From NCBI GenBank assembly GCA_037013495.1, contig CM072808.1:5371319-5435318 (forward strand): a stretch of DNA of 64,000 bases, given 5' to 3'. Position numbers and translations under genes: made by a program. The notes beneath the pieces were generated by a model, which had not been told where the DNA came from, searched no databases, and worked only from the letters and a program-made list of their open reading frames with translations. This stretch comes from Hippophae tibetana (lineage: Eukaryota; Streptophyta; Magnoliopsida; Rosales; Elaeagnaceae). Below, in pieces: positions 32,101 through 46,600 of the stretch (positions are counted from its first letter, which is position 1; each line of letters opens with the position of its first letter).

Positions 32101-34611
32101 TTTCAATCAATCTATACTATTCAAAAAAAATAGAGAAGAGAAAAAAAGGGGAATGTTGTTCAAATTTGCAAAATCAAAAACACATTTGGTAAATATGAGT
32201 TACAACTTTCAACGGAGATAACTTTTGACTGGGGTATCGAAACGAATATTATAATATATCAAATTAAAGCTCGTATCAAATTAAACAATATGCATTCTCC
32301 TCGAAAGGAAAATCATTTTTGTACCCAAATAACATCGTTTACATCACTTATTTACTATTTAGAGTTTTTGACGCACCATTTTCATTTTACTTACTTCCGG
32401 TTTAATTCAATAGAGCTATAAAGGAGATATTGGTGCCGATAAAGGTTTGTTTTTTTATATTTTCAATCAACCTCTCTAATTGAAAAAATATTGAGTAGAA
32501 AAAAAGAAAGGAGATTTTGTTCACATTTTCAAAAACAAAAAAACATTGGTAAAAAAGAGTAACAACTTTCAACGGAGATAACTTTTTACTCGGCTATCGA
32601 AACGAATATTATTATTTATGAAATGAAAGCTCATATCAAATTACACAATATGCATTGGTCTCGCAAAAAAAGGTCATTTTTGTACCCAAATTACATTGTT
32701 TACATCATTTACTTTGTGGTTAAAGTTTTTGACGCAGCATTTTCATTTTACTTACTTCAGGTTTAATTCAATAGAGCTATATAGAAGATATTGGTGCCGA
32801 CCTAGGTTTGTTTATTTATATTTTCAATGAATCTCTCTTATTGAAAAAAATAGAGAAGAGAAAAAGAAAATGAATGTGGTTCATATTTTCAAAATCGAAA
32901 ACACATTTGGTAAATATGAGTTATAATTTTCAATGGAGATAACTTTTGACTGGGGTATCGAAACGAATATTATAATATATCAAATTAAATCTCATATCAA
33001 ATTAAACAATATGCATTTTCCTCGAAAGGAAAATCATTTTTGTACCCAAATAACATCGTTTACATCACTTATTTACTGTTTAAAGTTTTTGACGCACTAT
33101 TTTCATTTTACTTACTTCCGGTTTAATTCAATAGAGCTATAAAGAAGATATTGGTGCCGATCAAGGTTTGTTTTTTATATTTTCAATCAATCTCTCTTAT
33201 TGAAAAAATATTGAGTAGAAAAAAAGAACCGAGATTTTGTTCACATTTTCAAAAACAAAAAAACATTTGGTAAATTAGAGTAATAACTTTCGACGGAGAT
33301 AACTTTTTACTCAGGTATCGAAACGAATATTATAATTTATTAAATGGAAGCTCGTATCAAATTAAAAAATATGCATTTTCCTCCAAATGAAAATCATTTT
33401 TATACCCAAATAACATCGTTTACATCACTTATTTACTGTTTAAAGTTTTTGACGCACCATTTTCATTTTACTAATGTCCGGTTTAATTAAATAGACCTAT
33501 AAAGGAGATATTGGTGCCGATCTAGGTTTGTTTTTTTATATTTGTAATCAATCTCTCTTATTGAAAAAAATAGAGAAGAGAAAAAGAAAATTAATGTGGT
33601 TCACATTTTCAAAATCGAAAACACATTTGGTAAATATGAGTTACAACTTTCAACGGAGATAACTTTTGACTGGGGTATCGAAACGAATATTATAATATAT
33701 CAAATTAAAGCTCGTATCAAATTAAACAATATGAATTTTCCTTGAAAGGAAAATCATTTTTGTACCCAAATAACATCGTTTACATCACTTATTTAGTGTT
33801 TAAAGTTTTTGACGCACCATTTTCATTTTAATTACTTCCGGTTTAATTCAAGAGAGCTATAAAGGAGATATTGGTGCCGACCTAAGTTTGTTTATTTATA
33901 TTTTCAATCAATCTCTCTTATTGAAAAAAATAGAGAAGAGAAAAAGGAAATGAATGTGGTTCACATTTTCAAAATAGAAAACACATTTGGTAAATATGAG
34001 TTACAACTTTAAACGGAGATAACTTTTTACTCGGGTATCGAAACGAATATTATAATTTATTAAATGGAAGCTCGTAACAAATTAAACAATATGCATTTTC
34101 CTCCAAAGGAAAATCATTTTTGTACCCAAATAACATCGTTTACATCACTTATTTACTATTTAAAGTTTTTGACACACCATTTTCATTTTACTTATGTCCG
34201 GTTTAATTCAATAGACCTATAAAGGAGATATTGGTGCCGATCTAGGTTTGTTTTTTTATATTTTCAATCAATCTCTCTTATTGAAAAAATATTGTGTAGA
34301 AAAAAAGAACGGAGATGTTGTTCACATTTTCAAAAACAAAAAAAACATTTGGTAAATAAGAGTAACACCTTTCAACGGAGATAACTTTTTACTCAGGTAT
34401 CGAAACGAATATTATAATTTATGAAATGGAAGCTCGTATCAAATTACACAATATGCATTGGTCTCGCAAGAAAAAAATCGTTTTTGTACCCAAATAATAT
34501 CGTTTACATCATTTATTTAGTGTTTAAAGTTTTTTACGCAGCATTTTCGTTTTACTTACTTCAGGTTTAATTCAATAGAGCTATAAAGGAGATATTGGTG
34601 CCGACCTAGGT
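29110..34611. repeat. Transitional satellite HOR zone
   Basis: About 15 monomers, no gene. Monomers with GAGCACCATATTC recur at 29838 and 31999 (2,161 bp, six monomers), and type-A monomers recur at 29264 and 30707 (1,443 bp, four monomers). From about 32,150 the order A', B, A, B, A, A/B, B is the tail of the 12-monomer unit seen downstream. Confidence 0.7.
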
Positions 34612-37600
34612 TTGTTTATTTATATTTTCAATGAATCTCTCTTATTGAAAAAAATAGAGAAGATAAAAAAGAAAATGAATGTTATTCACATTTTCAAAAT
34701 CAAAAACACATTTGGTAAATATGAGTTACAACTTTCAACGGAGATGACTTTTGACTGGGGTATCGAAACGAATATTATAATATATCAAATTAATGCTCGT
34801 ATCAAATTAAACAATATGCATTTTCCTCGAAAGAATAATCATTTTTGTACCCAAATAACATCGTTTACATCACTTATTTACTATTTAATGTTTTTGACGC
34901 ACCATTTTCATTTTACTTACGTCGGGTTTAATTCAATAGACCTATAAAGGAGATATTGGTGCCGATTTAGGTTTATTTTTTATATTTTCAATCAATCTCT
35001 CTTATTTAAAAAATATTGAGTAGAAAAAAAGAACGGAGATGTTGTTCAGATTTTAAAAAACAAAAAAACATTTGGTAAATAAGAGTAACAACTTTCAACG
35101 GAGATAACTTTTTACTCGGGTATCGAAACGAATATTATAATTTAATAAATTGAAGCTCGTATCAAATTAGACAATATGCATTGGTCTCGCAAGAAAAAAA
35201 TCGATTTTGTACTCAAATAACATCGTTTACATCACTTAATTAGTGTTTAAAGATTTGGACGCACCATTTTCATTTTACTTACTTTAGGTTTAATTCAATA
35301 GATCTATAAAGGAGATATTGATGCCGACCTAGGTTTGTTTATTTATATTTTCAATCAATCTCTCTTATTGAAAAAATATTGTGTAGAAAAAAGGAACGGA
35401 GATGTTGTTCAAATTTTCAAAAACAAAAAACATTTGGTAAAAAAGAGTAACAACTTTCAACGGAGATAAATTTTTACTCGGGTATCGAAACGAATATTAT
35501 AATATATCAAATTAAATCTCATATCAAATTAAACAATATGCATTGGTCTCGAAAGGAAAATCATTTTTGTACCCAAATAACATCGTTTACATCACTTATT
35601 TACTGTTTAAAGTTTTTGACGCACCATTTTCATTTTACTTACTTCCGGTTTAATTCAATATAGCTATAAAAGAGATATTGGTGCCGACCTAGGTTTGTTT
35701 ATTTATATTTTCAATGAATCTCTCTTATTGAAAAAAATAGAGAAGAGAAAAAGAAAATGAATGTGGTTCATATTTTCAAAATCGAAAACACATTTGGTAA
35801 ATATGAGTTACAATTTTCAATGGAGATAACTTTTGACTGGGGTATCGAAACGAATATTATAATATATCAAATTAAATCTCATATCAAATTAAACAATATG
35901 CATTTTCCTCGAAAGGAAAATCATTTTTGTACCCAAATAACATCGTTTACATCACTTATTTACTGTTTAAAGTTTTTGACGCACTATTTTCATTTTACTT
36001 ACTTCCGGTTTAATTCAATAGAGCTATAAAGAAGATATTGGTGCCGATCAAGGTTTGTTTTTTATATTTTCAATCAATCTCTCTTATTGAAAAAATATTG
36101 AGTAGAAAAAAAGAACCGAGATTTTGTTCACATTTTCAAAAACAAAAAAACATTTGGTAAATTAGAGTAATAACTTTCGACGGAGATAACTTTTTACTCA
36201 GGTATCGAAACGAATATTATAATTTATTAAATGGAAGCTCGTATCAAATTAAAAAATATGCATTTTCCTCCAAATGAAAATCATTTTTATACCCAAATAA
36301 CATCGTTTACATCACTTATTTACTGTTTAAAGTTTTTGACGCACCATTTTCATTTTACTAATGTCCGGTTTAATTAAATAGACCTATAAAGGAGATATTG
36401 GTGCCGATCTAGGTTTGTTTTTTTATATTTGTAATCAATCTCTCTTATTGAAAAAAATAGAGAAGAGAAAAAGAAAATTAATGTGGTTCACATTTTCAAA
36501 ATCGAAAACACATTTGGTAAATATGAGTTACAACTTTCAACGGAGATAACTTTTGACTGGGGTATCGAAACGAATATTATAATATATCAAATTAAAGCTC
36601 GTATCAAATTAAACAATATGAATTTTCCTTGAAAGGAAAATCATTTTTGTACCCAAATAACATCGTTTACATCACTTATTTAGTGTTTAAAGTTTTTGAC
36701 GCACCATTTTCATTTTAATTACTTCCGGTTTAATTCAAGAGAGCTATAAAGGAGATATTGGTGCCGACCTAGGTTTGTTTATTTATATTTTCAATCAATC
36801 TCTCTTATTGAAAAAAATAGAGAAGAGAAAAAGGAAATGAATGTGGTTCACATTTTCAAAATAGAAAACACATTTGGTAAATATGAGTTACAACTTTAAA
36901 CGGAGATAAATTTTTACTCGGGTATCGAAACGAATATTATAATTTATTAAATGGAAGCTCGTAACAAATGAAACAATATGCATTTTCCTCCAAAGGAAAA
37001 TCATTTTTGTACCCAAATAACATCGTTTACATCACTTATTTACTATTTAAAGTTTTTGACACACCATTTTCATTTTACTTATGTCCGGTTTAATTCAATA
37101 GACCTATAAAGGAGATATTGGTGCCGATCTAGGTTTGTTTTTTTATATTTTCAATCAATCTCTCTTATTGAAAAAATATTGTGTAGAAAAAAAGAACGGA
37201 GATGTTGTTCACATTTTCAAAAACAAAAAAAAACATTTGGTAAATAAGAGTAACACCTTTCAACGGAGATAACTTTTTACTCAGGTATCGAAACGAATAT
37301 TATAATTTATGAAATGGAAGCTCGTATCAAATTACACAATATGCATTGGTCTCGCAAGAAAAAAATCGTTTTTGTACCCAAATAATATCGTTTACATCAT
37401 TTATTTAGTGTTTAAAGTTTTTTACGCAGCATTTTCGTTTTACTTACTTCAGGTTTAATTCAATAGAGCTATAAAGGAGATATTGGTGCCAACCTAGGTT
37501 TGTTTATTTATATTTTCAATGAATCTCTCTTATTGAAAAAAATAGAGAAGATAAAAAAGAAAATGAATGTTATTCACATTTTCAAAATCAAAAACACATT

Positions 37601-40600
37601 TGGTAAATATGAGTTACAACTTTCAACGGAGATGACTTTTGACTGGGGTATCGAAACGAATATTATAATATATCAAATTAATGCTCGTATCAAATTAAAC
37701 AATATGCATTTTCCTCGAAAGAATAATCATTTTTGTACCCAAATAACATCGTTTACATCACTTATTTACTATTTAATGTTTTTGACGCACCATTTTCATT
37801 TTACTTACGTCGGGTTTAATTCAATAGACCTATAAAGGAGATATTGGTGCCGATTTAGGTTTATTTTTTATATTTTCAATCAATCTCTCTTATTTAAAAA
37901 ATATTGAGTAGAAAAAAAGAACGGAGATGTTGTTCAGATTTTAAAAAACAAAAAAACATTTGGTAAATAAGAGTAACAACTTTCAACGGAGATAACTTTT
38001 TACTCGGGTATCGAAACGAATATTATAATTTAATAAATTGAAGCTCGTATCAAATTAGACAATATGCATTGGTCTCGCAAGAAAAAAATCGATTTTGTAC
38101 TCAAATAACATCGTTTACATCACTTAATTAGTGTTTAAAGATTTGGACGCACCATTTTCATTTTACTTACTTTAGGTTTAATTCAATAGATCTATAAAGG
38201 AGATATTGATGCCGACCTAGGTTTGTTTATTTATATTTTCAATCAATCTCTCTTATTGAAAAAATATTGTGTAGAAAAAAGGAACGGAGATGTTGTTCAA
38301 ATTTTCAAAAACAAAAAACATTTGGTAAAAAAGAGTAACAACTTTCAACGGAGATAAATTTTTACTCGGGTATCGAAACGAATATTATAATATATCAAAT
38401 TAAATCTCATATCAAATTAAACAATATGCATTGGTCTCGAAAGGAAAATCATTTTTGTACCCAAATAACATCGTTTACATCACTTATTTACTGTTTAAAG
38501 TTTTTGACGCACCATTTTCATTTTACTTACTTCCGGTTTAATTCAATATAGCTATAAAAGAGATATTGGTGCCGACCTAGGTTTGTTTATTTATATTTTC
38601 AATGAATCTCTCTTATTGAAAAAAATAGAGAAGAGAAAAAGAAAATGAATGTGGTTCATATTTTCAAAATCGAAAACACATTTGGTAAATATGAGTTACA
38701 ATTTTCAATGGAGATAACTTTTGACTGGGGTATCGAAACGAATATTATAATATATCAAATTAAATCTCATATCAAATTAAACAATATGCATTTTCCTCGA
38801 AAGGAAAATCATTTTTGTACCCAAATAACATCGTTTACATCACTTATTTACTGTTTAAAGTTTTTGACGCACCATTTTCATTTTACTTACTTCCGGTTTA
38901 ATTCAATATAGCTATAAAGGAGATATTGGTGCCGATCTAGGTTTCTTTTTTTATATTTTCAATCAATCTCTCTTATTGAACAAATATTGTGTTGAAAAAA
39001 AGAACGGAGATGTTGTTCACATTTTCAAAAACAAAAAAACATTTGGTAAATAAGAGTAACAACTTTCAACGGAGATAACTTTTTATTCGGGTATCGAAAC
39101 GAATATTATAATTTATGAAATGGAAGCTCGTATCAAATTACACAATATGCATTGGTCTTGCAAGAAAAGAATTGTTTTTGTACCCAAATAACATCGTTTA
39201 CATCACTTATTTAGTGTTTAAAGATTTTGAGCACCATATTCATTTTACTTACTTCCGGTTTAATTCAAGAGAGATATAAAGGAGATATTGGTGCCGACGT
39301 AGGGTTTTCTTTATTTACATTTTCAATCAATCTATATTATTCAAAAAAAATAGAGAAGAGAAAAAAAGGGGAATGTTGTTCAAATTTGCAAAATCAAAAA
39401 CACATTTGGTAAATATGAGTTACAACTTTCAACGGAGATAACTTTTGACTGGGGTATCGAAACGAATTTTATAATATATCAAATTAAAGCTCGTATCAAA
39501 TTAAACAATATGCATTCTCCTCGAAAGGAAAATCATTTTTGTACCCAAATAACATCGTTTACATCACTTATTTACTATTTAGAGTTTTTGACGCACCATT
39601 TTCATTTTACTTACTTCCGGTTTAATTCAATAGAGCTATAAAGGAGATATTGGTGCCGATCAAGGTTTGTTTTTTTATATTTTCAATCAATCTCTCTAAT
39701 TGAAAAAATATTGAGTAGAAAAAAAGAAAGGAGATTTTGTTCACATTTTCAAAAACAAAAAAACATTGGTAAAAAAGAGTAACAACTTTCAACGGAGATA
39801 ACTTTTTACTCGGCTATCGAAACGAATATTATTATTTATGAAATGAAAGCTCGTATCAAATTACACAATATGCATTGGTCTGGCAAAAAAAGGTCATTTT
39901 TGTACCCAAATTACATTGTTTACATCATTTACTTTGTGGTTAAAGTTTTTGACGCAGCATTTTCATTTTACTTACTTCAGGTTTAATTCAATAGAGCTAT
40001 ATAGAAGATATTGGTGCCGACCTAGGTTTGTTTATTTATATTTTCAATGAATCTCTCTTATTGAAAAAAATAGAGAAGAGAAAAAGAAAATGAATATGGT
40101 TCATATTTTCAAAATCGAAAACACATTTGGTAAATATGAGTTACAATTTTCAATGGAGATAACTTTTGACTGGGGTATCGAAACGAATATTATAATATAT
40201 CAAATTAAATCTCATATCAAATTAAACAATATGCATTTTCCTCGAAAGGAAAATCATTTTTGTACCCAAATAACATCGTTTACATCACTTATTTACTGTT
40301 TAAAGTTTTTGACGCACTATTTTCATTTTACTTACTTCCGGTTTAATTCAATAGAGCTATAAAGGAGATATTGGTGCCGATCAAGGTTTGTTTTTTATAT
40401 TTTCAATCAATCTCTCTTATTGAAAAAATATTGAGTAGAAAAAAAGAACCGAGATTTTGTTCACATTTTCAAAAACAAAAAAACATTTGGTAAATTAGAG
40501 TAATAACTTTCGACGGAGATAACTTTTTACTCAGGTATCGAAACGAATATTATAATTTATTAAATGGAAGCTCGTATCAAATTAAAAAATATGCATTTTC

Positions 40601-43600
40601 CTCCAAATGAAAATCATTTTTATACCCAAATAACATCGTTTACATCACTTATTTACTGTTTAAAGTTTTTGACGCACCATTTTCATTTTACTAATGTCCG
40701 GTTTAATTAAATAGACCTATAAAGGAGATATTGGTGCCGATCTAGGTTTGTTTTTTTATATTTGTAATCAATCTCTCTTATTGAAAAAAATAGAGAAGAG
40801 AAAAAGAAAATTAATGTGGTTCACATTTTCAAAATCGAAAACACATTTGGTAAATATGAGTTACAACTTTCAACGGAGATAACTTTTGACTGGGGTATCG
40901 AAACGAATATTATAATATATCAAATTAAAGCTCGTATCAAATTAAACAATATGAATTTTCCTTGAAAGGAAAATCATTTTTGTACCCAAATAACATCGTT
41001 TACATCACTTATTTAGTGTTTAAAGTTTTTGACGCACCATTTTCATTTTAATTACTTCCGGTTTAATTCAAGAGAGCTATAAAGGAGATATTGGTGCCGA
41101 CCTAAGTTTGTTTATTTATATTTTCAATCAATCTCTCTTATTGAAAAAAATAGAGAAGAGAAAAAGGAAATGAATGTGGTTCACATTTTCAAAATAGAAA
41201 ACACATTTGGTAAATATGAGTTACAACTTTAAACGGAGATAACTTTTTACTCGGGTATCGAAACGAATATTATAATTTATTAAATGGAAGCTCGTAACAA
41301 ATTAAACAATATGCATTTTCCTCCAAAGGAAAATCATTTTTGTACCCAAATAACATCGTTTACATCACTTATTTACTATTTAAAGTTTTTGACACACCAT
41401 TTTCATTTTACTTATGTCCGGTTTAATTCAATAGACCTATAAAGGAGATATTGGTGCCGATCTAGGTTTGTTTTTTTATATTTTCAATCAATCTCTCTTA
41501 TTGAAAAAATATTGTGTAGAAAAAAAGAACGGAGATGTTGTTCACATTTTCAAAAACAAAAAAAACATTTGGTAAATAAGAGTAACACCTTTCAACGGAG
41601 ATAACTTTTTACTCAGGTATCGAAACGAATATTATAATTTATGAAATGGAAGCTCGTATCAAATTACACAATATGCATTGGTCTCGCAAGAAAAAAATCG
41701 TTTTTGTACCCAAATAATATCGTTTACATCATTTATTTAGTGTTTAAAGTTTTTTACGCAGCATTTTCGTTTTACTTACTTCAGGTTTAATTCAATAGAG
41801 CTATAAAGGAGATATTGGTGCCGACCTAGGTTTGTTTATTTATATTTTCAATGAATCTCTCTTATTGAAAAAAATAGAGAAGATAAAAAAGAAAATGAAT
41901 GTTATTCACATTTTCAAAATCAAAAACACATTTGGTAAATATGAGTTACAACTTTCAACGGAGATGACTTTTGACTGGGGTATCGAAACGAATATTATAA
42001 TATATCAAATTAATGCTCGTATCAAATTAAACAATATGCATTTTCCTCGAAAGAATAATCATTTTTGTACCCAAATAACATCGTTTACATCACTTATTTA
42101 CTATTTAATGTTTTTGACGCACCATTTTCATTTTACTTACGTCGGGTTTAATTCAATAGACCTATAAAGGAGATATTGGTGCCGATTTAGGTTTATTTTT
42201 TATATTTTCAATCAATCTCTCTTATTTAAAAAATATTGAGTAGAAAAAAAGAACGGAGATGTTGTTCAGATTTTAAAAAACAAAAAAACATTTGGTAAAT
42301 AAGAGTAACAACTTTCAACGGAGATAACTTTTTACTCGGGTATCGAAACGAATATTATAATTTAATAAATTGAAGCTCGTATCAAATTAGACAATATGCA
42401 TTGGTCTCGCAAGAAAAAAATCGATTTTGTACTCAAATAACATCGTTTACATCACTTAATTAGTGTTTAAAGATTTGGACGCACCATTTTCATTTTACTT
42501 ACTTTAGGTTTAATTCAATAGATCTATAAAGGAGATATTGATGCCGACCTAGGTTTGTTTATTTATATTTTCAATCAATCTCTCTTATTGAAAAAATATT
42601 GTGTAGAAAAAAGGAACGGAGATGTTGTTCAAATTTTCAAAAACAAAAAACATTTGGTAAAAAAGAGTAACAACTTTCAACGGAGATAAATTTTTACTCG
42701 GGTATCGAAACGAATATTATAATATATCAAATTAAATCTCATATCAAATTAAACAATATGCATTGGTCTCGAAAGGAAAATCATTTTTGTACCCAAATAA
42801 CATCGTTTACATCACTTATTTACTGTTTAAAGTTTTTGACGCACCATTTTCATTTTACTTACTTCCGGTTTAATTCAATATAGCTATAAAAGAGATATTG
42901 GTGCCGACCTAGGTTTGTTTATTTATATTTTCAATGAATCTCTCTTATTGAAAAAAATAGAGAAGAGAAAAAGAAAATGAATGTGGTTCATATTTTCAAA
43001 ATCGAAAACACATTTGGTAAATATGAGTTACAATTTTCAATGGAGATAACTTTTGACTGGGGTATCGAAACGAATATTATAATATATCAAATTAAATCTC
43101 ATATCAAATTAAACAATATGCATTTTCCTCGAAAGGAAAATCATTTTTGTACCCAAATAACATCGTTTACATCACTTATTTACTGTTTAAAGTTTTTGAC
43201 GCACCATTTTCATTTTACTTACTTCCGGTTTAATTCAATATAGCTATAAAGGAGATATTGGTGCCGATCTAGGTTTCTTTTTTTATATTTTCAATCAATC
43301 TCTCTTATTGAACAAATATTGTGTTGAAAAAAAGAACGGAGATGTTGTTCACATTTTCAAAAACAAAAAAACATTTGGTAAATAAGAGTAACAACTTTCA
43401 ACGGAGATAACTTTTTATTCGGGTATCGAAACGAATATTATAATTTATGAAATGGAAGCTCGTATCAAATTACACAATATGCATTGGTCTTGCAAGAAAA
43501 GAATTGTTTTTGTACCCAAATAACATCGTTTACATCACTTATTTAGTGTTTAAAGATTTTGAGCACCATATTCATTTTACTTACTTCCGGTTTAATTCAA

Positions 43601-46600
43601 GAGAGATATAAAGGAGATATTGGTGCCGACGTAGGGTTTTCTTTATTTACATTTTCAATCAATCTATATTATTCAAAAAAAATAGAGAAGAGAAAAAAAG
43701 GGGAATGTTGTTCAAATTTGCAAAATCAAAAACACATTTGGTAAATATGAGTTACAACTTTCAACGGAGATAACTTTTGACTGGGGTATCGAAACGAATA
43801 TTATAATATATCAAATTAAAGCTCGTATCAAATTAAACAATATGCATTCTCCTCGAAAGGAAAATCATTTTTGTACCCAAATAACATCGTTTACATCACT
43901 TATTTACTATTTAGAGTTTTTGACGCACCATTTTCATTTTACTTACTTCCGGTTTAATTCAATAGAGCTATAAAGGAGATATTGGTGCCGATCAAGGTTT
44001 GTTTTTTATATTTTCAATCAATCTCTCTTATTGAAAAAATATTGAGTAGAAAAAAAGAACCGAGATTTTGTTCACATTTTCAAAAACAAAAAAACATTTG
44101 GTAAATTAGAGTAATAACTTTCGACGGAGATAACTTTTTACTCAGGTATCGAAACGAATATTATAATTTATTAAATGGAAGCTCGTATCAAATTAAAAAA
44201 TATGCATTTTCCTCCAAATGAAAATCATTTTTATACCCAAATAACATCGTTTACATCACTTATTTACTGTTTAAAGTTTTTGACGCACCATTTTCATTTT
44301 ACTAATGTCCGGTTTAATTAAATAGACCTATAAAGGAGATATTGGTGCCGATCTAGGTTTGTTTTTTTATATTTGTAATCAATCTCTCTTATTGAAAAAA
44401 ATAGAGAAGAGAAAAAGAAAATTAATGTGGTTCACATTTTCAAAATCGAAAACACATTTGGTAAATATGAGTTACAACTTTCAACGGAGATAACTTTTGA
44501 CTGGGGTATCGAAACGAATATTATAATATATCAAATTAAAGCTCGTATCAAATTAAACAATATGAATTTTCCTTGAAAGGAAAATCATTTTTGTACCCAA
44601 ATAACATCGTTTACATCACTTATTTAGTGTTTAAAGTTTTTGACGCACCATTTTCATTTTAATTACTTCCGGTTTAATTCAAGAGAGCTATAAAGGAGAT
44701 ATTGGTGCCGACCTAAGTTTGTTTATTTATATTTTCAATCAATCTCTCTTATTGAAAAAAATAGAGAAGAGAAAAAGGAAATGAATGTGGTTCACATTTT
44801 CAAAATAGAAAACACATTTGGTAAATATGAGTTACAACTTTAAACGGAGATAACTTTTTACTCGGGTATCGAAACGAATATTATAATTTATTAAATGGAA
44901 GCTCGTAACAAATTAAACAATATGCATTTTCCTCCAAAGGAAAATCATTTTTGTACCCAAATAACATCGTTTACATCACTTATTTACTATTTAAAGTTTT
45001 TGACACACCATTTTCATTTTACTTATGTCCGGTTTAATTCAATAGACCTATAAAGGAGATATTGGTGCCGATCTAGGTTTGTTTTTTTATATTTTCAATC
45101 AATCTCTCTTATTGAAAAAATATTGTGTAGAAAAAAAGAACGGAGATGTTGTTCACATTTTCAAAAACAAAAAAAACATTTGGTAAATAAGAGTAACACC
45201 TTTCAACGGAGATAACTTTTTACTCAGGTATCGAAACGAATATTATAATTTATGAAATGGAAGCTCGTATCAAATTACACAATATGCATTGGTCTCGCAA
45301 GAAAAAAATCGTTTTTGTACCCAAATAATATCGTTTACATCATTTATTTAGTGTTTAAAGTTTTTTACGCAGCATTTTCGTTTTACTTACTTCAGGTTTA
45401 ATTCAATAGAGCTATAAAGGAGATATTGGTGCCGACCTAGGTTTGTTTATTTATATTTTCAATGAATCTCTCTTATTGAAAAAAATAGAGAAGATAAAAA
45501 AGAAAATGAATGTTATTCACATTTTCAAAATCAAAAACACATTTGGTAAATATGAGTTACAACTTTCAACGGAGATGACTTTTGACTGGGGTATCGAAAC
45601 GAATATTATAATATATCAAATTAATGCTCGTATCAAATTAAACAATATGCATTTTCCTCGAAAGAATAATCATTTTTGTACCCAAATAACATCGTTTACA
45701 TCACTTATTTACTATTTAATGTTTTTGACGCACCATTTTCATTTTACTTACGTCGGGTTTAATTCAATAGACCTATAAAGGAGATATTGGTGCCGATTTA
45801 GGTTTATTTTTTATATTTTCAATCAATCTCTCTTATTTAAAAAATATTGAGTAGAAAAAAAGAACGGAGATGTTGTTCAGATTTTAAAAAACAAAAAAAC
45901 ATTTGGTAAATAAGAGTAACAACTTTCAACGGAGATAACTTTTTACTCGGGTATCGAAACGAATATTATAATTTAATAAATTGAAGCTCGTATCAAATTA
46001 GACAATATGCATTGGTCTCGCAAGAAAAAAATCGATTTTGTACTCAAATAACATCGTTTACATCACTTAATTAGTGTTTAAAGATTTGGACGCACCATTT
46101 TCATTTTACTTACTTTAGGTTTAATTCAATAGATCTATAAAGGAGATATTGATGCCGACCTAGGTTTGTTTATTTATATTTTCAATCAATCTCTCTTATT
46201 GAAAAAATATTGTGTAGAAAAAAGGAACGGAGATGTTGTTCAAATTTTCAAAAACAAAAAACATTTGGTAAAAAAGAGTAACAACTTTCAACGGAGATAA
46301 ATTTTTACTCGGGTATCGAAACGAATATTATAATATATCAAATTAAATCTCATATCAAATTAAACAATATGCATTGGTCTCGAAAGGAAAATCATTTTTG
46401 TACCCAAATAACATCGTTTACATCACTTATTTACTGTTTAAAGTTTTTGACGCACCATTTTCATTTTACTTACTTCCGGTTTAATTCAATATAGCTATAA
46501 AAGAGATATTGGTGCCGACCTAGGTTTGTTTATTTATATTTTCAATGAATCTCTCTTATTGAAAAAAATAGAGAAGAGAAAAAGAAAATGAATGTGGTTC

